Positions 25,354-34,735 of a DNA stretch of 64,000 bases are shown piece after piece. Source of the stretch: Candidatus Roseilinea sp. (GTDB lineage Bacteria; Chloroflexota; Anaerolineae; J036; Brachytrichaceae). The translations under genes and the position numbers were made by a program. Every line of letters starts with the position of its first letter. The stretch's first letter is position 1. The notes under the pieces were generated by a model. It did no database searches. It saw only the letters and a list, made by a program, of their open reading frames with translations, and was not told where the DNA came from. Where the stretch lies: contig BPHV01000003.1 in the NCBI GenBank assembly GCA_026003755.1, positions 186,001 through 250,000 of the forward strand, given 5' to 3'.

Positions 25354-26901
25354 ATGGAGGCATTGATGATAATCGAGGCCGTCATCGGGGTAATCGTGGC
25401 GGTGGTGGTTGGGTGGCTAGCCTATCGCGTCGGCCGCCAGCAGGCGAAGGATGAGGGAAATGCGCTGCGCGCCGAGGCGGAGAAGACGCTGAGCGAGGCG
25501 CAGGCTAAGGCGCGCCAGATACTGGTCGAAGCCAAAGACGAAATCATCAGAATTCGCGACGAGACGGATCAGGAGATCAAAGAGAAGCGGCTGGAGCTGC
25601 AACGGGAAGATGATCGGCTGAAGAAGCGCCGGGAAGAGCTGGAGATTCAGCGCGAACGCATCGAGCAGCGCGAGAAGAAGCTGAACCAGCGCCAGTCGGC
25701 GCTGGATAGGCGCGAAGCGGAGCTGGAGCGCCTGCAAAAGGAGCGGGTAGCTGCGCTGGAAGCAAAGCTGGAGGAAGTGGCCGGCATGACGCGCGAGGAC
25801 GCGCGCAGCGAATTGCTGGCCGCTGTGCGCGAGGCGGCGCGCAACGACATGGCTCGGGTGATTCGCGAGGTCGAGGCGCAGGCGCGTGAGACGGCCGAGC
25901 AGCGCGCCCGCAAGCTGGTGATCGAGACCATGCAGCGCGTTGCGACCGACGTCGTGGCCGAGCGCGCGGTCGTCACCATTGAGCTGCCCAGCGAGGAAGC
26001 CAAAGGGCGCATCATTGGCCGCAACGGCCGCAACGTGCAGGCCTTCGAGCAGGCCGCCGGCGTGGACGTGATCGTGGACGATACGCCGGAGACGGTGACG
26101 ATTTCCTGCTTCGACCCGGTGCGGCGCGAGATCGCCCGGCGTGCGTTGGAGTCGCTGGTGCGCGATGGGCGCATCCATCCCACGCGCATCGAGAAGGCGC
26201 TCGAAGACGCCCGGCGGGACGTGGAGCGCATTATGGCCGAGGAGGGCGAACGCGCCACAGTCGAAGCCGGCGTGCCCGGCTTGCCCACGGAGATCGTCAA
26301 GACGCTGGGCCGTTTGAAGTACCGCACCAGCTACGGCCAGAACCAGCTCTACCATTCGGTTGAGACGGCCAAGCTGGCCGGCTTGCTGGCGTCCGAGTTG
26401 AAAGCCGATGTGAAGGTGTGCAAGATGGGCGGGCTGCTGCACGACATCGGCAAGGCGCTGGACCGGGAAAGCGAGGGCACCCACGTGCAGCTCGGCGTGG
26501 ACTTGCTGCGCCGGTTTAACATCAATCCCAAGGTGATCCACTGCGTCGAGTCGCATCACCGCGATGTGCCGCAGGAGACGCTGGAAGCCGTCATTGTCGA
26601 GATCGCCGACGCGATTAGCGGTTCGCGGCCCGGCGCGCGCCGTGAGACGCTCGAGACCTACGTCAAGCGCGTGCGCCAACTCGAGGAGACTGCCAAGTCA
26701 TTCAAGGGCGTGAGCGAGGCCTATGCGTTGCAGGCGGGCCGTGAGCTGCGCGTCATCGTCAAGCCGGAAGCGGTGGATGATCTGGCGTGCATCCAGCTCA
26801 GCCGCGACATTGCCAAGCGCATCGAGGAGACGATGGAGTATCCCGGCCAAATCAAGGTCACCGTGGTGCGCGAGACGCGGGCGATCGAGTATGCGAAGTA
26901 G
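25354..26901 (+). CDS. rny: Ribonuclease Y
   Basis: Membrane-anchored endoribonuclease that initiates mRNA decay. The 515-residue protein has an N-terminal membrane helix (VIGVIVAVVVGWLAY), a long Arg/Glu-rich coiled coil (about residues 30-190), a KH domain with GRIIGRNGRNVQAFEQAAGV, and an HD domain with LLHDIGKALDRE and VESHHRDVP. The ATG at 25366 is preceded by GGAGG at 25357-25361 and may be the true start rather than 25354. Domain order and length are standard. Confidence 0.96.
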   Translation: MEALMIIEAVIGVIVAVVVGWLAYRVGRQQAKDEGNALRAEAEKTLSEAQAKARQILVEAKDEIIRIRDETDQEIKEKRLELQREDDRLKKRREELEIQRERIEQREKKLNQRQSALDRREAELERLQKERVAALEAKLEEVAGMTREDARSELLAAVREAARNDMARVIREVEAQARETAEQRARKLVIETMQRVATDVVAERAVVTIELPSEEAKGRIIGRNGRNVQAFEQAAGVDVIVDDTPETVTISCFDPVRREIARRALESLVRDGRIHPTRIEKALEDARRDVERIMAEEGERATVEAGVPGLPTEIVKTLGRLKYRTSYGQNQLYHSVETAKLAGLLASELKADVKVCKMGGLLHDIGKALDRESEGTHVQLGVDLLRRFNINPKVIHCVESHHRDVPQETLEAVIVEIADAISGSRPGARRETLETYVKRVRQLEETAKSFKGVSEAYALQAGRELRVIVKPEAVDDLACIQLSRDIAKRIEETMEYPGQIKVTVVRETRAIEYAK

Positions 26902-26946
26902 AATGTGGAGTAGCACAAATCGCGCGAAGCCCGATTTCCCACCCGC

Positions 26947-26983
26947 GACTCCCGAACTTGGGCGCTGTGAGTCGGGAGTGGGA
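26947..26983. repeat. Palindromic GAGTCGGGAGTGGGA-type element
   Basis: GACTCCCGA (26947-26955) faces GAGTCGGGAGTGGGA (26969-26983) in the rny-yebC gap. Closely related sequences occur at 40663-40688 and 57320-57358, so this belongs to a dispersed family. Confidence 0.6.
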
Positions 26984-27027
26984 GGTCGGCAGTGGCAAAC
27001 GCGCAAGTCAGGAGTGAGGTAAGAGCG

Positions 27028-27768
27028 ATGTCAGGTCATAGCAAATGGGCAACGATCAAGCGCGCCAAGAGCGCCAACGACGCCAAGCGCGGCGCCATGT
27101 TCACGCGGCTCGCTCGCGAAATTACCGTCGCGGCGCGTGAAGGCGGCGGCAACCCCGATGCCAACTTCCGTCTGCGCCTGGCCATAGACAAAGCGCGCGC
27201 TGCGAACATGCCGAAGGAGAACATCGAACGGGCAATCGCCCGCGGCACCGGCCAAGGCGGCGAAGCGGAAGCCCTGGAAGAGGTCATCTACGAAGGCTAC
27301 TTGCCGCACAAGGTGCCCGTCATGATTCAGGTGTTGACGGACAACCGCAACCGCACCGTGGCTGAAGTGCGCAAGGTGCTCACGCGCGCCGGCGGTCAAC
27401 TCGAAGGCGCTTCCGTGTCCTGGCAGTTTCAACGCAAAGGGGTGATCGTGATCGAGCGCAAGGATGGGGTGAACCCGGACGCGGTGTTTGAAACCGCGCT
27501 CGAGGCCGGCGCCGACGACATTGACATCGGCGAGGAAGCCATCGAGATCACCACCGCGGTGGAGGCCTTCCGCGATGTGCGCGAGGCATTGGTCAAGCAG
27601 GGTTACGAATTGGCCAGCGCCGAGATCGCGCTGGTGCCGAACAGCTATATCGAGCTGGAGCGCGACAAGGCGGAGCAGGTCCTCCACGTGATTGACGCGC
27701 TGGAAGAGATGGACGACGTACAGCAGGTGTATCACAACCTGCAGATCCCTGCCGAAGTCGCGGCGTAG
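27028..27768 (+). CDS. yebC: YebC/PmpR-family transcriptional regulator or translation factor
   Basis: Widely conserved protein, variously described as a transcription regulator and as a factor relieving ribosome stalling. From ATG 27028 the 246-residue protein begins MSGHSKWATIKRAKSANDAKR and has the family blocks FRLRLAIDKARAANMPKENIERAI, EVIYEGYLPHKVPVMIQVLTDNRNRT and WQFQRKGVIVI. It is followed 3 nt later by ruvC, a common pairing. The frame extends upstream to 26992 through the palindromic element, but the start at 27028 matches the family. Confidence 0.95.
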   Translation: MSGHSKWATIKRAKSANDAKRGAMFTRLAREITVAAREGGGNPDANFRLRLAIDKARAANMPKENIERAIARGTGQGGEAEALEEVIYEGYLPHKVPVMIQVLTDNRNRTVAEVRKVLTRAGGQLEGASVSWQFQRKGVIVIERKDGVNPDAVFETALEAGADDIDIGEEAIEITTAVEAFRDVREALVKQGYELASAEIALVPNSYIELERDKAEQVLHVIDALEEMDDVQQVYHNLQIPAEVAA

Positions 27769-27771
27769 CGG

Positions 27772-28263
27772 GTGATTACCCTTGGCATAGACCCCGGCAT
27801 CGCGACGACCGGCTACGGCATCGTGCGCGAAGAGGCGGACGGTCGGCTGGTCGCGCTGGCGCACGGCGCCATCGAGACGCCCAAGGGCGAAGCGCTGCCG
27901 CGCCGACTGCAGATGTTGCAGCGGCAACTTGAGGCGCTGATTGCGGCGTGGCAACCCGAAGAAGCCGCCGTCGAAGAATTGTTCTTCGCCACCAACGCTA
28001 AGACAGCGATGATCGTTGGCCAAGCACGCGGCGTGGTGCTGCTCACGCTGTGCAACGCGCAGATCGAGGTGCATGAATACACCCCCCTGCAGGTCAAGCA
28101 AGCCGTCTCCGGCTACGGCCAGGCCGACAAGCGCCAGATGAAGGAGATGGTGCGGCTGTTGCTCGGTCTGCCGGCCATTCCCCAACCTGATGACGCTGCC
28201 GACGCGCTGGCCATCGCCGTCACCCACCTGCAGAGCCGCCGGTGGGTCAAACTGAACGTCTGA
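27772..28263 (+). CDS. ruvC: Holliday junction endonuclease RuvC
   Basis: Dimeric resolvase that nicks Holliday junctions. The 163-residue protein starts at GTG 27772 with MITLGIDPGIATTGYGIV. The catalytic acidic residues are D7 (GIDPG), a Glu in VEELFFATN, and the Asp pair in DDAADALAIAV. GYGQADKRQM is the family's conserved basic block. ruvA follows, as in most genomes; ruvB is not adjacent. Confidence 0.96.
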   Translation: MITLGIDPGIATTGYGIVREEADGRLVALAHGAIETPKGEALPRRLQMLQRQLEALIAAWQPEEAAVEELFFATNAKTAMIVGQARGVVLLTLCNAQIEVHEYTPLQVKQAVSGYGQADKRQMKEMVRLLLGLPAIPQPDDAADALAIAVTHLQSRRWVKLNV

Positions 28264-28309
28264 TTGCGCGCGGCGTTATCGGCTCGTCCCAATTGCCAGG
28301 CTCCACACG

Positions 28310-28888
28310 GTGATTTCCAGAATTCGCGGCGTCGTGCTTCGCCTCAAGCCCCCGACAGCCATTGTGGATGTGCAGGGGGTGGGCTTTCGCGTGTGGTGCT
28401 CGCAAGCCGCGCTCGATGGGCTCACCCTAGGTCGGCCTTGCGATCTGCATACGCACCTGATCGTCCGCGAGGATGAGCTGGCGCTCTACGGTTTCGCCGG
28501 CGAGGAAGAGGGCCGAGCTGTTCTCGCTGCTGCTCGGTGTGCAGGGCGTCGGCGCGCGCACGGCGCTGGCGTTGCTGTCGAAGCTCTCGCCCGAGGCGCT
28601 GCGCCAGGCCATCGCCAACCAGCAAGTCGAGACGCTCGCGCGCGCGCCCGGCGTGGGCAGGAAAACGGCAGAGAAGATCATCTTCGCGCTGCGCGGCAAG
28701 CTGGGCGGATTGGACGCGCTGCCGCCTGGTGCGCCCCCCCTCGGCCATGGATGCCGAGGTGATCGCCGCGTTGACGGCGCTCGGCTACAGCGTGGTCGAA
28801 GCGCAACAAGCGCTGGCGTCGCTGCCGCGCGGACGTGCCCCTCGACCTCGAGGAGAAGATCCGCCGCGCACTGGCTTACTTCGGCTGA
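28310..28888 (+). pseudogene. ruvA: Holliday junction branch migration protein RuvA, broken by three +1 shifts
   Basis: RuvA tetramers bind Holliday junctions and load RuvB. The parts are all present but in four frames. MISRIRGVVLRLKPPTAIV to LYGFAGEEE comes first. Then come AELFSLLLGVQGVGARTALALL and RAPGVGRKTAEKIIFALRGKL (the helix-hairpin-helix pair), then AMDAEVIAALTALGYSVVEAQQAL, and finally DVPLDLEEKIRRALAYFG to the stop at 28886-28888. The shifts fall near the GGG at 28510, in the 7-C run at 28734-28740, and at the GG near 28832, each corresponding to one extra base. Removing three bases gives an intact protein of about 191 residues. Assembly error or real decay cannot be separated here. 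Confidence 0.88.
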
Positions 28889-28988
28889 TGCCCTGCGCCA
28901 CGCTCCCGCACGAGCGCAGGAGCGGCGCCGTTGGGCGCTGAGCGCAAGCAGACGCCGCGTGCGCCCGCAGCGCAGCACCCTGAGCGCG

Positions 28989-28994
28989 TAGAAT
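28989..28994 (+). promoter_or_regulatory. -10 box TAGAAT, 8 nt before murJ
   Basis: TAGAAT lies 8 nt upstream of the ATG at 29003, which I take as the murJ start. Confidence 0.45.
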
Positions 28995-29002
28995 CCGGCA
29001 TC

Positions 29003-30670
29003 ATGCGAGCCACCGAGACTGAGCCGCTGCCCGCCCCGGCGCTCGCCCCGCTGCCAACCGACCTGACGCCAACGGAACGCGCGCCTCAGGCGAACCCTGT
29101 CGGCGTCCAACGTCGGATCGCCTGGGCTGCGGCCATCACCTCGCTCGGCAACCTGAGCAGCCGCGTGATCGGCCTGGCGCGCGAGATGGTCAAGTCGTTC
29201 TATTTCGGCAACGGCCAAGCGGCCAGCGCGTTCGAGTTGGCGGCGAATGTGCCCACGCAGTTCTACGACCTGCTGGTGGGCGGCATGCTCAGCTCGGCGC
29301 TGGTGCCAACGCTCAGCGGGCTAGCTGCGCAGGAGGACGACGAGGCCCGGCGGCGCGAGTTTGGCGCGCTGCTGGGCGCATTGATCGGCCTGTTCACGCT
29401 CGGCCTGTCGGTGCTCATCGCCATCTTGTGGCTGTGCGCAACGCCGATCGCGCACTTCATCGGCGGCGGCCCAAACCAAGATGCCGAACTTGTGGCCCCG
29501 CTACTGCGCATTACGATCCCGGCCATCTTGTTCTTGAACCTGAGTGGGATTGTGAGCGCAGCGCTCTTCGCCCGACACAAGTTCGGGTTCACGGCGTTCA
29601 CGGCCACGATCTTCAACCTGACGCTGATCGTGTGTATGGCGCTGTTCGAGTCGCGGCTGGGTGTGGCGTCGCTGGCGCTTGGGCTGCTGGCCGGCAGCGT
29701 GGCGCAAGTGCTAATTCAGCTCCCCGGCCTGCGCGGCGTGCCGATCAAGCTCTCGTTGAACTGGCGCCTGCCGGGCGTGGCGCAGGTGATCCGATTGTTC
29801 CTGCCGGTAGCGGGCGGGCTGGCGCTGGCGCAGATCGCCGTGCAGGCCAGCTTCATCTTCGCCGGCCGCATCAGCGCCGAAGGGCCGTCCACCATGCGCT
29901 ACGCTGCGCAGGTGATCCAATTCCCGCTGGGCATGATCGTCACCGCGGTATCGGCAGCGATCCTGCCGTCGCTCTCGGCGGCGCGCGGCGAGGCGTTCAA
30001 GGCGACGCTGGCGCAAGGGCTGCGGCTGGTGTGGGTGCTGATTGCGCCGGCGACGGTTGGGCTATATGTGCTGGCGACGCCGGTAATCGCGCTGCTCTTT
30101 CAACACGGCGCGTTCACGGCAGAGAGCACGGCCTACACAGCCGTCGCATTGCGCGCGGCCGCGCCCGGTTTGCTATTCGCCGCCATAGATACGCCGCTGA
30201 TCTTTGCCTTCTACGCCCGACGCGATACGCGCACACCAACGCTGATCGGGCTGGTCTCGACGGTGTTCTACTTAGTTCTCATTGGTGGGCTGGCCCAGAT
30301 GTCACAAGCAGGGATACGCCCGTTCACTTTGGCCGACCTGATCCTAGCTAACTCGCTCAAGACCGGGGTGGACGCGATGCTCATGGGATTCTTCCTGTGG
30401 CGCAAGATCGGTGGTCTCAGTGGCTACGGGTTGGCGGGCCTGATCGCTAGGGTCGGCTTAGCCTCGTTGGTCATGGGCGGCGCAGTGTGGCTGGTCATGT
30501 CGGCATTGCTGACGCGCTTCGGGCTAGAGACGCTGGGGACGCAAGCGTTGGTTGCCATCGGCGCAGCGCTGGTCGGCGGCGGTGTGTATGCCCTTTGCGC
30601 ATCGGCGTTGCGCATCCCGGAATGGATGGCGATCAGCAGCGCCGTGCGCCGGCGGTTGGGAATTGGATGA
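29003..30670 (+). CDS. murJ: Lipid II flippase MurJ (MviN family)
   Basis: Polytopic MOP-superfamily exporter that flips lipid II across the membrane. From ATG 29003 the 555-residue protein has a Pro-rich N-terminal tail of about 40 residues, then around 14 helices. Family motifs are ITSLGNLSSRVIGLAREMV, ANVPTQFYDLLVGGMLSSALVPTLS, and STMRYAAQVIQFPLGMIVTAVSAAILPSLS in the middle. Its stop codon overlaps the next gene by 4 nt. It acts on the product of the dcw operon at 1-12 kb. Confidence 0.93.
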   Translation: MRATETEPLPAPALAPLPTDLTPTERAPQANPVGVQRRIAWAAAITSLGNLSSRVIGLAREMVKSFYFGNGQAASAFELAANVPTQFYDLLVGGMLSSALVPTLSGLAAQEDDEARRREFGALLGALIGLFTLGLSVLIAILWLCATPIAHFIGGGPNQDAELVAPLLRITIPAILFLNLSGIVSAALFARHKFGFTAFTATIFNLTLIVCMALFESRLGVASLALGLLAGSVAQVLIQLPGLRGVPIKLSLNWRLPGVAQVIRLFLPVAGGLALAQIAVQASFIFAGRISAEGPSTMRYAAQVIQFPLGMIVTAVSAAILPSLSAARGEAFKATLAQGLRLVWVLIAPATVGLYVLATPVIALLFQHGAFTAESTAYTAVALRAAAPGLLFAAIDTPLIFAFYARRDTRTPTLIGLVSTVFYLVLIGGLAQMSQAGIRPFTLADLILANSLKTGVDAMLMGFFLWRKIGGLSGYGLAGLIARVGLASLVMGGAVWLVMSALLTRFGLETLGTQALVAIGAALVGGGVYALCASALRIPEWMAISSAVRRRLGIG

Positions 30671-31197
30671 TGGCAATCCAACGCCGAATCCGCACGGTGG
30701 CGATCGTCAAGGCGATCGTCGCAGCCGGCTTCCTGCTCATCGTGCTGTTCACGCTGCGCCACCCGATCAGCGTCGCCGTGAGCCTGGCCGATCTCGCGCT
30801 CATCCCGTTTTTCGTCCGGCTGGCGAAGCGCCATCCCCGCGCAGCAGCCTATGGGCTGACAGCGCAGACGGCGCTCTTCCTCACGCCGCGCCAGTTCGTG
30901 CAGGGCTATGTCAACGGCGTCAACTGGCCGATCTACATCGTGCTGCCGCTGATCGCCGGCTATGTGCTGATGGAGCGGCGCGCCGCGCTGATCGGCGGCG
31001 GGTTGACCGGCCTGATAGCCGCGCCGGCGATGTTCTTTGCGGCGCTCATCCTGCCGCCGGGGATCACCCGCGCCGACGTGTTGACGCTGGCGACATTTGT
31101 GATCGGGCTAACCGCAGCCGTCGCAATCATCGCGCGCGAGATGACCGCGGATTCATCATCGAAAGCAGTGACCGCACCCAGCAACGGCGGCGCGTGA
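30667..31197 (+). CDS. Hypothetical multi-pass membrane protein
   Basis: A 176-residue protein starting at an ATG that overlaps the murJ stop (ATGA). It is highly hydrophobic with about five membrane segments (for example IVAAGFLLIVLFTL and GYVLMERRAALIGGGLTGLIAAPAMFF). It ends in a short polar tail. I do not recognise the family. Coupling to murJ suggests co-expression with the flippase. Confidence 0.7.
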   Translation: MMAIQRRIRTVAIVKAIVAAGFLLIVLFTLRHPISVAVSLADLALIPFFVRLAKRHPRAAAYGLTAQTALFLTPRQFVQGYVNGVNWPIYIVLPLIAGYVLMERRAALIGGGLTGLIAAPAMFFAALILPPGITRADVLTLATFVIGLTAAVAIIAREMTADSSSKAVTAPSNGGA

Positions 31198-31257
31198 TCG
31201 CCGCTTCATACAGCGTCCTGTGACGTGCGTTGATGGGGCATCTTGCCATCGGCGGCG

Positions 31258-33276
31258 TCATGGAATGCGCTCAGGCGGGGCGATCAGCGGCTCGATACCG
31301 ATGCGGAGGGTGGCCGAGGGCTGATCTACGACGGTGGAGAAGCCGAACAGCGGGACATTGACGCGCACCGGCCCATCGTTCACGATGGAGACCCGCACGC
31401 GACCGTCGGAGTCGGTAAACGCCTGACCGAGCGGCGCGCCGCTTCGTTCATCGGATAAGCGCACCGGCGCGCCGATGATGCCCTCGCCCGGATCGAGCAG
31501 GCCGTTGCGATTGAGATCGTTGAACACCTGCACGTCAATCAAAAGCACGCGCGGTGTGGGCGTGGGCGCAACGGTCGGCTGCAATAGGCTAGGCTCGACC
31601 GGCCGAACAACCAGGTTCTGCGCCGGCCGTGGGGTGGGGAAGGGCGTTGGCGTGTCTTCCGGCGGACGCGGCGTCGGCGGCAATGGCGGAGGCGTCGCCG
31701 TGGGCGGGAAGGGGTTGGGCGTAGGCGTCGGCGTGGGCGGGATGCCGATGTTGCAGATGAGCGAATAGCTGCGGATTTGGCCTTCGTTTGCGCGCGGCGG
31801 GTTCACCTCGCCGATCAAGATGTAGGCATAACCGGTGTAACCCGAGAGCCAGACGAAACGACTCTCGAACCGCCCAATCGTTTTGTTCTCCGGCGAGATG
31901 TCGTCATTGCCGCCGATGCCCACGCGATCCTGGTTGTAGACGATGATGTTGGTATCCGCGCCGCCGGCCAAGTCGAGCGTCTCGCAGGTGTAGTACACGC
32001 CTTGCTTCACCGGCATGCGGAAGAAATCGTTATCCACCGTGTCAGGCGAGGGCGGCTGGAAAGGCACAAAGTTAAGGTTGTCGTACTTGACGCCGGGCGC
32101 GATGAGGGTGGCGCTGTCGAAATCGCCGTTGTATTCAAAGCGGTCGGCCCCCCCTGGGAACGGCGTCGGCGAGGAAGTCGGCGTTGGCGTGCCAGGCGCG
32201 AGTTCGACCACGGTCAAGCTATAGGTCTGTCCGCCGATTCGGGGCGAACGGTCCTTGTTCCATAGCTTAATCCAATATACCCCCTCGTAGGGCGCAACGA
32301 AGATCACCTGCGAGCCGCGATCCAGCGGCTGGTAATCATCGTTTGCAGCGACTAACCCCGTGTTGGTGAACAAATTGTTCGGCGGCAACTGGTCGTAGCG
32401 ATAAATAAACAGCTCGGTGTCCACGCCGGGTTGCACGGCGGTCGTCACACGGTAAGTCGAGCCGGCCCGGCCATAGAAGAAATACCAGTCCACATCTCCC
32501 TCATGGAAGATCGGTGGTTCGCCATTCGAGCCCAGCGCAGAGGTGTAGAAATTCAAGTTGGTAAGCTGTTGGCCAACGTTGATGAAGCTGACGTTGGTCT
32601 GAGTCACTTGCTGCGGGGTGTTATTCGGCTCATACGCATCGGGCACAGCGCCCAGCGGCGTCGGGGTCGGCGGCGGCGGCGGCGAGGTGGGCGTAATGGT
32701 GAGATCGGATTGACACACCAACAGTGAGTAGGTCTTCTGTTCGGGATTTAGGACCGAGGGGTTGGTCGCGCCGACGCGGACGAAAAACTGCGCCCCTAAA
32801 TTGAGGTTGTATGTGGTTAGCGTGATGGGTTGGGCATACGTGACGATGCCGCCGGCCAGCACGTTGCTCCCCGTCGCGTCGAGGAGCTGAACCAGCAAGC
32901 TGAGGTCGTTGGAAACTCCTCCCTGGACGGTGACCACCACAGTAATCACGCGCTGCGCCGCCGGTATGAAACGGTAGTAGTCTATATCGCTGGCAGGCGG
33001 AGTAATCCCCGCGCGGTACAGGGTTAAGTTAGGAAGGGGGAATGCTGTGGAACAGGTCGCAATCGGTATCTGCGACGCTGTGCCGGTCGAGTCGTTGTTG
33101 ATCGGACCGGCGTCATACGTGTCGGTGAAGATACTGGTTGACACGTGCAGCGCGTGTAGGCTCCACCTGCTGGGCGAGCTGGCCTGCGCCGGAGAGGCGC
33201 TTAACCACCAAACGGCGACCGCAGCAGCAAGCGCCGTCGCTGCCAGCAGCGTAAACAGAACCACTCGGCTACGCAT
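31258..33276 (-). CDS. Secreted protein with three PPC-like domains and an SdrD-B-like C-terminal domain
   Basis: A 672-residue exported protein of unknown role. An N-terminal signal peptide (hydrophobic core LLAATALAAAVAVWW, ending near SPAQASS) is followed by three beta-rich units resembling bacterial pre-peptidase C-terminal domains. Each carries a phrase such as DVDWYFFYGRAGSTYRV or DNDFFRMPVKQGVYYTC. They are separated by Pro/Thr linkers (TPTPTSSPTPFPGG and a 40-residue one near residue 520). The last 90 residues, starting VQVFNDLNRNGLLDPGEGI, match the Ca-binding SdrD B-like repeat. No peptidase domain is present, so it is probably a cell-surface structural or binding protein. Confidence 0.75.
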   Translation of the reverse strand: MRSRVVLFTLLAATALAAAVAVWWLSASPAQASSPSRWSLHALHVSTSIFTDTYDAGPINNDSTGTASQIPIATCSTAFPLPNLTLYRAGITPPASDIDYYRFIPAAQRVITVVVTVQGGVSNDLSLLVQLLDATGSNVLAGGIVTYAQPITLTTYNLNLGAQFFVRVGATNPSVLNPEQKTYSLLVCQSDLTITPTSPPPPPTPTPLGAVPDAYEPNNTPQQVTQTNVSFINVGQQLTNLNFYTSALGSNGEPPIFHEGDVDWYFFYGRAGSTYRVTTAVQPGVDTELFIYRYDQLPPNNLFTNTGLVAANDDYQPLDRGSQVIFVAPYEGVYWIKLWNKDRSPRIGGQTYSLTVVELAPGTPTPTSSPTPFPGGADRFEYNGDFDSATLIAPGVKYDNLNFVPFQPPSPDTVDNDFFRMPVKQGVYYTCETLDLAGGADTNIIVYNQDRVGIGGNDDISPENKTIGRFESRFVWLSGYTGYAYILIGEVNPPRANEGQIRSYSLICNIGIPPTPTPTPNPFPPTATPPPLPPTPRPPEDTPTPFPTPRPAQNLVVRPVEPSLLQPTVAPTPTPRVLLIDVQVFNDLNRNGLLDPGEGIIGAPVRLSDERSGAPLGQAFTDSDGRVRVSIVNDGPVRVNVPLFGFSTVVDQPSATLRIGIEPLIAPPERIP

Positions 33277-33645
33277 GGGCGTTCCTCGCTGGTGAGGATT
33301 TTATATTGACCGTCGCAGACTTGCATGACGACACACATACGAATGTCCTTCCCCGCTCCCACGCTTGGCTGGTTCGCGCCACAACGGGGCACCCCATCAT
33401 CGCCGCTGCGCATCGGGCGAGGCCGCTGCTGTGCCGATCGGCGGGCGCAGGCGTGGCGAGTCGCTGTGGATGATGGTGTTGGGTGTTGGCCGGCGTCCGG
33501 CGGCCAAAGACCTGGCCGGATGAGCTCGCTTGGGGAGCTGCCAGTCGAAGAGCGGCGCACGGCCGTCACCGCTGCGAAGCGGGCGAAGCCCTTGAGAAAG
33601 TCTCTAACCCGCCTTTGTCGTAGCCAAAGCGCTATCCGCGCCGCG
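33277..33645. other. Intergenic region without recognisable gene
   Basis: This 369-nt stretch between the PPC-domain gene and pheS holds short open frames on both strands, but none resembles a known protein. In particular I could not find a pheT remnant downstream of pheS. A short GC-rich palindrome, GGCCGGCGTCCGGCGGCC, lies near 33489. Confidence 0.5.
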
Positions 33646-34689
33646 TCAGAATTGCTCGAGGAAGCGTAGGTCGTTCTGCCAAAAGTAGCGGATGTCGCTG
33701 ATGCCGAGCAGGCGCATGGCCTGGCGCTCCGGCCCCATGCCGAAGGCAAACCCAGACCATTCGGCCGGGTCGTAGCCCCCATTGCGCAGCACGGTCGGAT
33801 GCACCATGCCCGCGCCGGCGATCTCCAGCCAGCCGGTGCCTTTGGTGATCATCCGGTCGCGCTCAGTGGCCAGTCCCCAGTACACGTCCACCTCCACGCT
33901 TGGCTCGGTGAATGGAAAGTACGAGCATCGGAAGCGGATGCGCGTATCGCTGCCGAACATGCGGCGGGCAAATTCGGCCATCACGCCTTTCAGATCGGCG
34001 AAGGTGATGGCGCGACCGATGGCCAACCCTTCGACTTGGTTGAATTGCATCTCGCTGCGCGCCGTGACCTGCTCGTAGCGGTAGACCATGCCGGGCAAGA
34101 TCACGCGGATGGGCTGGGTGCCGTTGGCGCTGCGCTCGCGCATCACGCGGATCTGGCCGGGTGAGGTATGCGTGCGCAACAGCACGCCGGGTTGTGTGGT
34201 GTAGAAGGTATCCCACATGTCGCGCGCGGGGTGCTCCGGCGGCATGTTGAGCAGGCCGAAGTTCATCTCGTCGGTCTCCACCTCCGGCGAGCGATACACC
34301 TCAAAGCCCATGCGCGCGAAGATGGCGATGATACGCCTGAGGGTCAGCGTGCTGGGGTGCAGCCGGCCGCGCGGGATCGTCGTGCCGGGCAACGTCACAT
34401 CGAGCGCGCCGGCCTTCATCGCCGCTTCCAGTTCTGCTTCCTTCACTGCTGCCTGCTTGGCCTCGAACGCAGCAGCGAGCGCTTGCTTCACCTCGTTGGC
34501 GCGCTGGCCGAAGGCCGGCCGTTCGGCCGGGCTGAGCGATGCAATCGCCGACATCGCCCGCTCCAATTCGCCCTGGGCGCGCTTGGTGCCGAAGTACTTG
34601 CCGTGCCAGGCCTGCAGCGCGGCGCTGGTGTCGGCTTGCGCCAGCGCCGCCAGCGCTTCGCGTTCAAGGGCGTCGAGTGATGGGGTCAT
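33646..34689 (-). CDS. pheS: Phenylalanine--tRNA ligase alpha subunit
   Basis: Catalytic class II subunit of the alpha2-beta2 PheRS. The 347-residue protein has an N-terminal coiled-coil arm of about 90 residues, motif 1 around LTLRRIIAIFARMGFEVYRSPEVET, motif 2 LPGMVYRYEQVTARSEMQFNQVEGL, and motif 3 GFAFGMGPERQAMRLLGISDIR. Length and motifs are standard. pheT, normally directly downstream, is absent here. TATAAT lies 13 nt upstream of the ATG. Confidence 0.96.
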   Translation of the reverse strand: MTPSLDALEREALAALAQADTSAALQAWHGKYFGTKRAQGELERAMSAIASLSPAERPAFGQRANEVKQALAAAFEAKQAAVKEAELEAAMKAGALDVTLPGTTIPRGRLHPSTLTLRRIIAIFARMGFEVYRSPEVETDEMNFGLLNMPPEHPARDMWDTFYTTQPGVLLRTHTSPGQIRVMRERSANGTQPIRVILPGMVYRYEQVTARSEMQFNQVEGLAIGRAITFADLKGVMAEFARRMFGSDTRIRFRCSYFPFTEPSVEVDVYWGLATERDRMITKGTGWLEIAGAGMVHPTVLRNGGYDPAEWSGFAFGMGPERQAMRLLGISDIRYFWQNDLRFLEQF

Positions 34690-34702
34690 GTGCTTGGCGC
34701 GG

Positions 34703-34708
34703 ATTATA
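34703..34708 (-). promoter_or_regulatory. -10 box TATAAT before pheS
   Basis: A perfect TATAAT lies 13 nt upstream of the pheS ATG, giving a predicted leader of only about 6 nt. No T-box-type leader is present. Confidence 0.55.
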
Positions 34709-34735
34709 GCCAGGCGGGTTGATCACGCCGCGCTG

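Noticed and set aside
28310-28888. Programmed frameshifting in ruvA
   Set aside because: Three separate shifts in one short gene, in homopolymer-like runs and of the same sense, fit sequencing error or decay much better than a programmed event.
33277-33645. pheT remnant downstream of pheS
   Set aside because: No frame on either strand resembles the beta subunit of PheRS.
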